Source: HB2-32-21 sp040235495 (lineage in GTDB: Bacteria; Pseudomonadota; Gammaproteobacteria; Pseudomonadales; Porticoccaceae). From it: a stretch of DNA of 44,108 nt. This document shows positions 32,762-40,718 of the stretch, one piece after another (the stretch's first letter is position 1; every line of letters begins with the position of its first letter). Under the pieces are notes generated by a model. That model was not told where the DNA came from. It saw only the letters and a program-made list of their open reading frames with translations, and made no database searches. Position numbers and translations under genes: made by a program. Where the stretch lies: NCBI GenBank assembly GCA_040235495.1, contig JBECKV010000167.1, positions 1 through 44,108 on the forward strand, given 5' to 3'.

Positions 32762-33178
32762 TTGGAACCTCCCACGGGCAAGACGTGCCAAACAGTAATT
32801 TCCCGACGGCCACGCAAGCAGACAAAATGCATGCCGACGAAACCTTTTCTCAACTCAGCGGCAACAAAATTTTATCCGCTGATCGCGTTTTTTTTGCTTT
32901 CAAAATGCGCATTTGCGGTGACAGCGTGCAATCCCTGTTCGCGACCAAAATACACCACATGAGCGGATAAGCAAAAAAAATAGCGGGCATTCAGGAACGA
33001 CCGTGGGGGCAAAAATGGTTTAGCCAGTTTCTGCTCGCAACTTGACAGGAGGGCGTGGCAGGCCCCCCTCGGCATACCAGACCGGAAATGAAACCGGAAG
33101 GCAAGCCGCGCTTTTTGGTCGTCCGTTCCGGTGACGGGGAACGGGCGACGGGGCCTGCGCGCATCCAGTCACCTGATG
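32762..33178. other. Intergenic region without a convincing gene
   Basis: This 417-bp stretch separates two minus-strand genes. It holds the hairpin TCAGCGG/CCGCTGA (32855-32861 and 32876-32882) followed by a T-run. It also holds an inverted pair, CGCGTTTTTTTTGCTT (32884-32899) and AAGCAAAAAAAATAGCG (32969-32985). An 83-codon plus frame here has no ribosome-binding site or recognisable motif. The part near 33000-33178 shows nothing. Confidence 0.6.
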
Positions 33179-33943
33179 TCAAGCCGCCATAATCCCGCCA
33201 TCCACGGGCATGGCGTGGCCGGTGACAAAGGAGGCCTGGTCGGAACACAGCCACACCGCGGCGGCGGCGATTTCCGGCGGCTGACCCATGCGGCCCACGG
33301 GCTGCCATTTGGCTACTCGGGCCTTGCCTTCCGCCGCGCCTTCGGTGAGTCGCTCGACCATCGGCGTTTCGATCACCCCCGGACACACGGCATTGACGCG
33401 GATATTTTTCTTGGCAAATTCCAGGGCCGCGGTTTTGGTCAGGCCAACCACGCCGTGCTTGGCGGCGACGTAGGCGCAGGAGCCCTTGACACCGACCAGG
33501 CCGGCCACCGAGGCGGTGCTGACGATGGCGCCGCCATCACCCTGGGCGAGAAACTGCAGAATCTGATACTTCATGCACAACCAGACGCCTTTGAGGTTGA
33601 TGTTGTAGTTGCGGTCGAAGTTCTCTTCGCTGCAGTTGATGGTAGTGGCGGCATCACCTTCGATACCCGCGTTATTGTAGGCGCAGTCCAATCGGCCATA
33701 GGTAGCGACGGTTTGCTGAATCAGGTTTTCCACCTGAGCGGCTTTGGAAACATCGCAGGCGATAAAAGTCGCCTCACCCCCGGCTCGTTTAATCATGTCG
33801 ACCGTTTCCTCGCCACCGGCGACATTGACGTCGGAGACCACTACTTTAGCGCCCTCCTCGGCGAACTTGAGTGCCGAAGCCCGGCCAATGCCAGAGCCAG
33901 AGCCGGTCACCAGAGCCACTTTGCCTTGTACTAATCCAGTCAT
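33179..33943 (-). CDS. SDR family oxidoreductase
   Basis: The 254-residue short-chain dehydrogenase has the cofactor motif TGSGSGIGRA, NNAGIEG, the catalytic Ser in STASVAGLVG, and YVAAKHG (YxxxK). The acidic residue at the end of the second strand (VVSDVN) suggests NAD(H). VCPGVIETPM and the C-terminal FVTGHAMPVDGGIMA are family-typical. The ATG at 33943, with GGAG upstream, is preferred over one four codons earlier. Substrate is unknown; a secondary alcohol that feeds a BVMO ketone is possible but speculative. Confidence 0.93.
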   Translation of the reverse strand: MTGLVQGKVALVTGSGSGIGRASALKFAEEGAKVVVSDVNVAGGEETVDMIKRAGGEATFIACDVSKAAQVENLIQQTVATYGRLDCAYNNAGIEGDAATTINCSEENFDRNYNINLKGVWLCMKYQILQFLAQGDGGAIVSTASVAGLVGVKGSCAYVAAKHGVVGLTKTAALEFAKKNIRVNAVCPGVIETPMVERLTEGAAEGKARVAKWQPVGRMGQPPEIAAAAVWLCSDQASFVTGHAMPVDGGIMAA

Positions 33944-34021
33944 CACTTTCTCCATCTCGTTTAAGTTGGGTAAATCGGTATTTTCATCTTGGTATCGCCC
34001 GACCCGGCCTATGCCCGCCCC

Positions 34022-34531
34022 TTAGTCGGTAAGCAGCGATTCCAGCACATCGAGCGCCGCGCCGGTAAAGGCCCACATATTATTCACCCGGTCGTTATCA
34101 CCGGTCTGAAGAGTAATGGAGTGCTCGACCTTTGGGCCAACCACCGCAATGCAGGTGTGCCCGGCGGGGTCGCCATAGCGGGTGCCATCCGGACCCGCCG
34201 CGCCGATCTCACCCACGCCCCAATCGCTACCGAGCTGCTGACGAATGTTATGGGCCAAATACAGGGCGGTTTGCTCACTGAGCGGTTTAGTGCCGCCGAC
34301 CGTTTTAATGGATGCGTTGAGCAGGCTCTCCCAGGCCTGCCGGGTGTAGACCACGCCGCCGGCCCTGAAATAAGCGGAAGCCCCGGGCACCGCCAGCAGC
34401 GCCGCGGAAAGCAGACCGCCAGTGGATGACTCGGCCACCGCGATGGTTTGCCCCCGGTCTTTCAATAGCGCTCCGACACGGGCGCCCAATTGGTTCAGAT
34501 CGGTGCCCGTGGTTTCACTTGATCGAGTCAT
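34022..34531 (-). CDS. CinA family protein / nicotinamide-nucleotide amidohydrolase (PncC-type)
   Basis: The 169-residue stand-alone CinA C-terminal domain would convert NMN to nicotinate mononucleotide for NAD recycling. It keeps the catalytic motif ESSTGG (34-39), VPGASAYFRAGGVVYT and GEIGAAGPDG. There is no N-terminal MoCF/COG1058 domain, as in E. coli YgaD-type proteins. GAGG precedes the ATG. It contrasts with the CinA-like domain at 12269-13393, which lacks the ES residues. Confidence 0.88.
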   Translation of the reverse strand: MTRSSETTGTDLNQLGARVGALLKDRGQTIAVAESSTGGLLSAALLAVPGASAYFRAGGVVYTRQAWESLLNASIKTVGGTKPLSEQTALYLAHNIRQQLGSDWGVGEIGAAGPDGTRYGDPAGHTCIAVVGPKVEHSITLQTGDNDRVNNMWAFTGAALDVLESLLTD

Positions 34532-34575
34532 TCCGTCCTCTTGCTTGTTATGACGCTATTAATTTTAGTGCTCAG

Positions 34576-35472
34576 CTAGCCCGCCAGAGGCAGCACGTCC
34601 TTGGCGATGCGATGAAGCATTTCCCGGTTATACGCCACATCACCGCTGTTGGGGTCGATAATCAGATGGCTCACACCGGCGTCCCGGTAAGCCCGCATCA
34701 TCGCCACCAGCTCCGGCACCGTACCGCGCAGGGTACGGCGCTGTTCCGGCGGGCGCTCCCAGGCTTGTTCGGTGATCTCCAGCGGGGTGCGCAAAGCCAC
34801 GGGAATATCGGCTGAGCGCCCGGCCTTCAGCAATTGCCGTTTAACGCCGGGCAAGGCCTCGGCCAGTTGTTGCGGTGACAGGGCCAGCGGATGCCAGCCG
34901 CTGCCGTGGGCCACCAGCCGCCGCTGAGCCGCGGGACTGTTGCCGCCCACCCAGACGGGGGGGCCCTCCGGTACGCGGGCCTTGGGCGAAAACAGCTGAT
35001 CGGCAAACTGGTAATAGCTGCCGCTAAAGGCCGGGAGTTCCTGGGTCCAGAGCGCCTTCATGGCCGCCAGGCACTCGTTGGCAATGGCGCCGCGCTCGGC
35101 GAAAGACACCCCCAGCGCCTCGTACTCTTCACGGGTTATACCGACACCGACGCCCAGTATCACCCGCCCGCCGGACAACTGATCCAGCGTCGCGATCATT
35201 TTGGCCAGACGCACCGGATGATGCCAGGGCAGCACCAACACCGAAGTACCCAGCTGGATTTTTTCGGTCGCTGTGCCAATGGCCGTGAGCACGGTGAGCG
35301 CCTCGTGGTAGGGTCGGTTGCCCAGCCGCTTGGCCACGTAGGCGGTATTGAACAGGTGCTCGCTGACCCACGCTGAGTGATAACCGAGGTCTTCGGCCTC
35401 GCGGGCCAGGTCCACCAGGTCGGCGACCTTTTCCACACCCTGGTTGTTGGGAATGGCGTAGCCAAGCTGCAC
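34576..35472 (-). CDS. LLM class (TIGR03619-like) F420- or flavin-dependent oxidoreductase
   Basis: The 298-residue TIM-barrel protein belongs to the luciferase-like group. Segments are AREAEDLGYHSAWVSEHL, IQLGTSVLVLPWHHPVRLAKMIATL, GRVILGVGVGITREEYEALG and PPVWVGGNSPAAQRR. Such enzymes use F420 or FMN; which one is used here cannot be said. The start is a GTG, 11 bp after the end of the alcohol dehydrogenase gene, so the two are very likely co-transcribed. Confidence 0.88.
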   Translation of the reverse strand: MQLGYAIPNNQGVEKVADLVDLAREAEDLGYHSAWVSEHLFNTAYVAKRLGNRPYHEALTVLTAIGTATEKIQLGTSVLVLPWHHPVRLAKMIATLDQLSGGRVILGVGVGITREEYEALGVSFAERGAIANECLAAMKALWTQELPAFSGSYYQFADQLFSPKARVPEGPPVWVGGNSPAAQRRLVAHGSGWHPLALSPQQLAEALPGVKRQLLKAGRSADIPVALRTPLEITEQAWERPPEQRRTLRGTVPELVAMMRAYRDAGVSHLIIDPNSGDVAYNREMLHRIAKDVLPLAG

Positions 35473-35483
35473 GACGATATCGC

Positions 35484-36575
35484 CTATTGATCGAAGTTAA
35501 TTACGCCACGCGCGACTTTACCGTCGCGCAGCTTCTGGATCGCCTCGTTGATTTCATCCAGCTTGAAGCGCTCGCTGATCATCTCGTCCAGGTTGAGCCG
35601 ACCGCTCATGTAAAACTCCACGTAGCGGGGCATGTCGATACGAAAGCGGTTGGAGCCCATGATCGAACCGAGGATGCGCTTCTGCGCCAACACCAGGTCG
35701 AGGCCGTCAAATTCAACTTTCGTCCCCGCCGGCACCACCCCGACAATGACCGCCGCGCCACCCCGGCGGGACATGCGGCAGGCCTGCTCCACGGTCTGTT
35801 TCACGCCGATGGCCTCAAAGGCGTAATCCACGCCGCCCGAAGTCAGCTCGAGCACGGCTTCGACGGCATCGGTTTCGGCGCCGTTAACGACATCGGTAGC
35901 GCCCATTTTACGGGCCAGATCGAGTTTCCAGGGCATGGTATCGACGGCAATGATCCGATTCGCCCCGCTGATGCGCGCGCCCTGAATCACCGACAGGCCA
36001 ACGCCGCCACAACCGATCACCGCCACGGTATCGCCAGCGGCCACCTTCGCGGTGTTCAGCGCCGCGCCCAGACCAGTGGTCACTCCACAGCCAATGAGCG
36101 CCGCCCGGTCCAGGGGCATGTCATCGCGGATCTTCACCAGCGCATTGGCGTTGACCAGCATCTGTTCGGCGAAGGACGAGAGGTTGGAAAACTGGCGGAC
36201 ATACTCACCTTCGATGGAAAGACGCGGTTCCTCGCTTTTGCGCCGCGCCATTTCCGCTTGCCCGGTGCATAGATAACCCCGCCCCTCCATGCAGAAATTG
36301 CAGTGACTGCAAAAAGCCGAGGGGCAGCCTATGACATGATCGCCGGGTTTGAACTCGGTCACCTCGGGTCCAACCTCTTCGACGATGCCCGCGGGCTCGT
36401 GGCCGAGAATCGTCGGCGTGCCCATGGGCAGATAACCGTCAATCACGTGCAGGTCGCTGTGGCAGATACCACTGGCCGCGGTGCGCACCAGCACCTCGCG
36501 GCCCCTGGGCTTGCTGATGGCAACGTTTTCCAGCGACAGGGCTTGTTTAAATTCCCGCAATACGGCTGCTTTCAT
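35484..36575 (-). CDS. Zinc-dependent alcohol dehydrogenase (MDR family)
   Basis: The 363-residue protein has the catalytic zinc ligands in GICHSDLH and GHEPAG. The structural-zinc cysteines lie in CSHCNFCMEGRGYLC, and the dinucleotide motif is VIGCGGVGLSVIQGA. An aspartate at the end of the following strand (IIAVDTM) indicates NAD+. It would oxidise a primary alcohol or S-adduct; class III-like members use long-chain or glutathione-linked alcohols. The ATG at 36575 follows GAGGAG; the frame extends to 36629. Confidence 0.93.
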   Translation of the reverse strand: MKAAVLREFKQALSLENVAISKPRGREVLVRTAASGICHSDLHVIDGYLPMGTPTILGHEPAGIVEEVGPEVTEFKPGDHVIGCPSAFCSHCNFCMEGRGYLCTGQAEMARRKSEEPRLSIEGEYVRQFSNLSSFAEQMLVNANALVKIRDDMPLDRAALIGCGVTTGLGAALNTAKVAAGDTVAVIGCGGVGLSVIQGARISGANRIIAVDTMPWKLDLARKMGATDVVNGAETDAVEAVLELTSGGVDYAFEAIGVKQTVEQACRMSRRGGAAVIVGVVPAGTKVEFDGLDLVLAQKRILGSIMGSNRFRIDMPRYVEFYMSGRLNLDEMISERFKLDEINEAIQKLRDGKVARGVINFDQ

Positions 36576-36916
36576 GACTTGTACTCCTCGGTTGATTATT
36601 TGGCCCACGCAGACTAACGGAAGAGACACATAGCCACAATCACCAACACTGCGTCAGGCGCGCGTCGGTCCTCGCCAGGCGGCCCCGGTTTTGCATAGCC
36701 GCCGGCATCACCACCGAAAAAAGTGAGGGACTTCACATTTCCCGCAAGCCGACTTATACAGCCTTGTATTTGAGTTGATAAAACCTTTTTTAATCAGTAA
36801 GTTGGCGGTTATTTCAAACAAACTACCTCGTGCAACCAGGGGCGATACCGGGGGCAACCGCCGGCTCTGGAAAGATAGAACGGTAACAACACTAACCCAC
36901 CCGTAAGGATCCACCC
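36576..36916. other. Divergent intergenic region between adh and pilU
   Basis: This 341-bp gap has an AT-rich core (about 36740-36825) that probably holds the promoters of both genes. I could not fix a convincing -35/-10 pair. A minus-strand frame at 36708-36914 has no ribosome-binding site or family features. Confidence 0.5.
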
Positions 36917-38260
36917 ATGCAATTTATCGACCTTCTGAAAATGATCGTTGAGCGCGACGGCTCGGACCTGTATCTGTCCACCGGCGCGCCGGCGAGCATG
37001 AAAATACAGGGACAGCTAACGCCGGTGAGCGAGCACACGTACCAGAATGGCGAGGTGCGCGCTATCGCCTACGCCATCATGGATGACGGCCAGATTGCCG
37101 AATTCGAGTCCAAGCCGGAAATGAATCTGGCCATCTCCGAGCCCAAAGTAGGCCGTTTCCGTGTAAACATTTTCAAGCAACGCAACGAAGTGGCCATGGT
37201 TATTCGGGTGATCAAAACCGAAATCCCCAACTACCGAAATCTTGGCCTGCCCGAAATTCTGCCTCAGCTGGTGATGGAAAAACGCGGCCTGGTGCTGTTT
37301 GTCGGTGGCACCGGTTCAGGTAAATCCACCTCGCTGGCATCGCTGATCGATTACCGCAACACCAATTCCGCCGGGCACATCATCACCATTGAGGACCCGG
37401 TGGAATTTGTCCACCGGCATAAAAAGAGTATCGTTAACCAGCGGGAGGTGGGGATGGATACCGACTGCTACGAGGATGCCCTGCAAAACACACTGCGCCA
37501 GGCCCCCGATGTCATTCTGATCGGCGAGATTCGCAGCCGCGAAACCATGGAGCACGCCCTGGCCTTTGCCGAAACCGGCCACCTGTGCCTGTCCACCCTG
37601 CACGCCAACAACGCCAACCAGGCCCTGGACCGCATCATCAATTTCTTCCCGGAGGACCGGCACAAGCAACTGTTTCTCGATCTTTCCCTTAATCTCCGGG
37701 GTATCGTTTCCCAGCGCCTGATACCGACCATCGACAATAAGCGGGCGGCCGCCATTGAAGTACTGATAGGCACGCCGCGCGTCAGTGACCTGATCAAAAA
37801 CGGCAAGGTCGAGGAAATCAAGGAAGTCATGGAGAAAGGCGCCAACCAGGGGATGAAGACCTTTGATCGGGCGCTGATCGAACTGTACGAAGACGGCAAG
37901 ATCAGTTTCGAAGAAGCCCTGCAAAATGCCGATTCGAAAAACAACCTGCGCCTGCAGATCCAGCTGAAAAGCGGCGCTCCCGCCGTCGACGAGTCCCTCG
38001 GACTGGAAATGGAGGCCGAGGCGGTCGCAGCGGAACCCGCGCAGGGAGACCAGCCAAAATCCGAGCCAACCGCAAACGCTCCAGCTGCAAAGCCGACGGA
38101 AGAAGAAAAGATTATCATGCAAGCCGCCGCCGCTCACGCGACCGCCAAACCCGGCTTGCAGAAGCCCCTCGGCAGCCTGAGCCTGTCTCTCGAACCCATG
38201 GAAGAGGCGGCCGAGGAAGAACCACCAGCGGCGGTCGCCACCAAGCCTCACCGCTCCTGA
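36917..38260 (+). CDS. pilU: PilT/PilU-type retraction ATPase with a long acidic tail
   Basis: The 447-residue hexameric ATPase helps retract type IV pili. It shows Walker A GGTGSGKST (130-138), the Asp box TIEDPVEF, Walker B LIGEIRSRETM and the His box TGHLCLSTLHANN. The start MQFIDLLKMIVERDGSDLYL and EIPNYRNLGLPEIL fit PilU better than PilT. From about residue 350 a low-complexity Ala/Pro/Glu tail runs to the end, making it some 65 residues longer than I remember PilU being. No pilT is adjacent. Two in-window neighbours are unrelated. Confidence 0.9.
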   Translation: MQFIDLLKMIVERDGSDLYLSTGAPASMKIQGQLTPVSEHTYQNGEVRAIAYAIMDDGQIAEFESKPEMNLAISEPKVGRFRVNIFKQRNEVAMVIRVIKTEIPNYRNLGLPEILPQLVMEKRGLVLFVGGTGSGKSTSLASLIDYRNTNSAGHIITIEDPVEFVHRHKKSIVNQREVGMDTDCYEDALQNTLRQAPDVILIGEIRSRETMEHALAFAETGHLCLSTLHANNANQALDRIINFFPEDRHKQLFLDLSLNLRGIVSQRLIPTIDNKRAAAIEVLIGTPRVSDLIKNGKVEEIKEVMEKGANQGMKTFDRALIELYEDGKISFEEALQNADSKNNLRLQIQLKSGAPAVDESLGLEMEAEAVAAEPAQGDQPKSEPTANAPAAKPTEEEKIIMQAAAAHATAKPGLQKPLGSLSLSLEPMEEAAEEEPPAAVATKPHRS

Positions 38261-38289
38261 GCTGATTTCGGCAACGGCCGCCAACTCGG

Positions 38290-38646
38290 CTAGCGAACCC
38301 TCAAGGGTTCGCCATCAAAGCGGATGCCAGGCCACCCATGTCTCATGAAGCCGCGGATATTGGCGTGATCCCGGCCATCGGGTTTGCCCAGCACATCCTC
38401 CCGGTAGTAGCGGCCGAAACAGGCCAGCGTTTGCCTTTCGTTTAAACCATTGAGCCTGGCGAAGGCGAAGATACGGCAGGAACCGGCATTGATGCCCGCC
38501 TCATTGACCACCTGGTCCGCATCGGGGCCGTTGGTGAACCGGGTTTCGGTGTAAAGGTAATGCTCGGCAATCACCGCCATCACTTCATCGAATTCGACGG
38601 CGTCGGGCCGGGTTCTGATTTTTTCCAGCAGGGCTTTAACATCCAT
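38290..38646 (-). CDS. HopJ type III effector family protein
   Basis: The 118-residue protein matches the HopJ family throughout: FDEVMAVIAEHYLYTETRFTNG, then NEAGINAGSCRIFAFARLNGL, TLACFGRYYREDVLG, and DHANIRGFMRHGWPGIRFDG. In spite of the name, the family is widespread in non-pathogenic gammaproteobacteria and its role is unclear. The ATG at 38646 is preceded by GGAAAAG; the frame extends to 38679. Its last codons form a perfect hairpin, GCGAACCCT/AGGGTTCGC (38293-38312), between the convergent pilU and hopJ genes. Confidence 0.9.
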   Translation of the reverse strand: MDVKALLEKIRTRPDAVEFDEVMAVIAEHYLYTETRFTNGPDADQVVNEAGINAGSCRIFAFARLNGLNERQTLACFGRYYREDVLGKPDGRDHANIRGFMRHGWPGIRFDGEPLRVR

Positions 38647-38692
38647 AACTTTTCCGACATACCAGTTAGCGTTAAGCAACGATGGGCCAGGC

Positions 38693-40654
38693 CTACATAT
38701 TCAGGGTCTTGTTCGCGAACTCGATAAAGTAGTCGATGGCCCTGGAGTTGCGCATGGCGTCGCGATTCACCGATTTATCGATATCGAAGCCCATCAGGAT
38801 TTTCTTCACCGGCGTCTCCAGCTTCTTGCCGGTCATGGTGTAGGGTACCTCGTCGATCTGAAATACCTCGTCGGGGATATGGCGTGGCGAAAAATTGGCA
38901 CGCAGGGACTGCTTGATCTGGCCGATGATGTCGTCGTTCAGGCTCAGCCCCGGCTGCAACTGTACGAACAGCGGCATGTAGTGGCGGCCACCGGATAACT
39001 CCAGACTGACCACCAGGCTGTCGGCCACGGCGTCGACTTTTTCCACGCCGCGATAGACCTCACTGGTGCCGATGCGAATGCCGCCCCGGTTCAGGGTCGA
39101 GTCGGAGCGGCCCATGATCTGGATGGTGCCCGCCGCGGACAGGCGCATCCAGTCACCGTGGCGCCACCAGCCGGGGTAGTCTTCAAAATAACTTTCCCGA
39201 TAGCGCGCATCGCCTTCGTCGTTCCAGAAATAGATCGGCATGGATGGCATGGGCTGGGTAATGACCATTTCGCCCACTTCATCCACCAGGGCATTGCCTT
39301 CATCGTCCAGGGCGCGGACGTCGACGCCGAGCATGCGGCACTGGATCTCACCGGCATAAACCGGCAGCAGGGGTGAGCAGCCGACAAAGGCCGAAGCGAT
39401 GTCGGTGCCGCCACTGATGGAAATCAGCCAGACATCTTTTTTAACCGCGTCATAGATCCATTCAAAACCTTCCTCGGGCAGGGGCGAGCCGGTGGAGCCC
39501 ACGGCCTTGAGATCGCTTAAATCGTAGTCTTCACCCGGCTTCATGCCCGCTTTCATGCAGGCGATGTAGTAGGCCGCGCCGCCGCCAAACTGATTCAAGC
39601 GCGCCCGCTCAGCCAGAGACCAGAGCCGCCCGGGATCGGGAAAGGCCGGGTTGCCATCGTAGATCACCAGCACGGCGCCGGTAAGCATCGATGCCACTCC
39701 GATATTCCACATCACCCAGCCGGTGGTGGAAAACCAGAAAAACCGGTCCCCGGGCTTGATGTCGCAATGCAGGCCCATGTGCTTGTAGTGCTCCAGCAGA
39801 ATACCCCCGTGGCCGTGGGTAATGGCCTTGGGTATGCCGGTGGTGCCGGAGGAATATAAGGTCCAGATGGGATGATCGAAAGGCACCTGCTCGAAAACAA
39901 TCTCGGTGGCCGGGTTATTCAGCGCCTCATGCCAGTGGTCGGTATCGGGCACCGCGCAGGCAGCGGCATTGCCCTGATAGTCGAACAGCACGATGCGTTC
40001 CAGGCTCGGCAGATCGGCCTTGAGGCGGGCCAGTTCATCGAGGCGGTTAATGGTCTTGCCGTTGTAACTATAACCATCGACGGCAAACAACACCTTGGGA
40101 GAAATCTGCTGGAAACGATCCACCACGCTGTTGGTGCCAAAATCCGGCGAACAGCTGGACCACACCGCGCCAATCGAATTGGCCGCCAGAAAGGCCGCCA
40201 CCGCCTCGGGAATATTGGGCAGGTAGGCCACCACCCGGTCACCGGGTTCGACACCAAGTCCACGCAGGTAGTGAGCGAGGCGGGCCACCTGCCGGTGCAG
40301 GTCCGCCCAGCTGACCGGGTACAAATCCCGGGTTTCGGATTCGGCCATCAAGGCCGGACGGTCATCGGCGCGCGCGCGGAAAATATGCTCGGCAAAATTC
40401 AGGGTCGAGCCCTCGAACCAGCGGGCGCCGGGCATGGCCGAAGACGACAATGCCCGCGCAAAGGGCGCGGTGGAGCGCACCTGGTAGTAGTCCCAGATAC
40501 TCCGCCAGAAAGCTTCCAGTTCGGTGATCGACCACTGATAAAGCGCGTCGTAATCAGCAAAGCTCAACCCCCGCTCAGCCGCCAGCCACCTCATGTAAGC
40601 GGCCATATTCGAGTCGGCCCGCCGCTGGGCCGAAGGCTCCCACAACTTCTTCAT
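38693..40654 (-). CDS. Acetoacetyl-CoA synthetase (acetoacetate-CoA ligase)
   Basis: The 653-residue adenylate-forming enzyme activates acetoacetate with ATP and CoA. The N-terminus, with MAAYMRWLAAERGLSF and ARWFEGSTLNFAEHIF, and the core motif YSSGTTGIPKAITHGHGG are specific for the AACS family. WFSTTGWVMWN, GSTGSPLPEEGFEW and the C-terminal YTMTGKKLETPVKKIL with its catalytic Lys complete it. It lies 64 bp downstream of a thiolase on the same strand, so the pair would convert acetoacetate to two acetyl-CoA. Confidence 0.93.
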   Translation of the reverse strand: MKKLWEPSAQRRADSNMAAYMRWLAAERGLSFADYDALYQWSITELEAFWRSIWDYYQVRSTAPFARALSSSAMPGARWFEGSTLNFAEHIFRARADDRPALMAESETRDLYPVSWADLHRQVARLAHYLRGLGVEPGDRVVAYLPNIPEAVAAFLAANSIGAVWSSCSPDFGTNSVVDRFQQISPKVLFAVDGYSYNGKTINRLDELARLKADLPSLERIVLFDYQGNAAACAVPDTDHWHEALNNPATEIVFEQVPFDHPIWTLYSSGTTGIPKAITHGHGGILLEHYKHMGLHCDIKPGDRFFWFSTTGWVMWNIGVASMLTGAVLVIYDGNPAFPDPGRLWSLAERARLNQFGGGAAYYIACMKAGMKPGEDYDLSDLKAVGSTGSPLPEEGFEWIYDAVKKDVWLISISGGTDIASAFVGCSPLLPVYAGEIQCRMLGVDVRALDDEGNALVDEVGEMVITQPMPSMPIYFWNDEGDARYRESYFEDYPGWWRHGDWMRLSAAGTIQIMGRSDSTLNRGGIRIGTSEVYRGVEKVDAVADSLVVSLELSGGRHYMPLFVQLQPGLSLNDDIIGQIKQSLRANFSPRHIPDEVFQIDEVPYTMTGKKLETPVKKILMGFDIDKSVNRDAMRNSRAIDYFIEFANKTLNM

Positions 40655-40718
40655 CTGCTCGCTTGTCTCCTGTCAGTTATTCGCTCCACCCTGCCAGTCA
40701 TGACCAGCAAAACGTCCA

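Noticed and set aside
32719..32970. 83-codon plus-strand frame between the O-methyltransferase and SDR genes
   Set aside because: It overlaps the start of the O-methyltransferase, has no ribosome-binding site and no recognisable motif.
33120..33178. Hairpin CGTTCC/GGAACG as an SDR terminator on the minus strand
   Set aside because: The stem is only six pairs and no T-tract follows.
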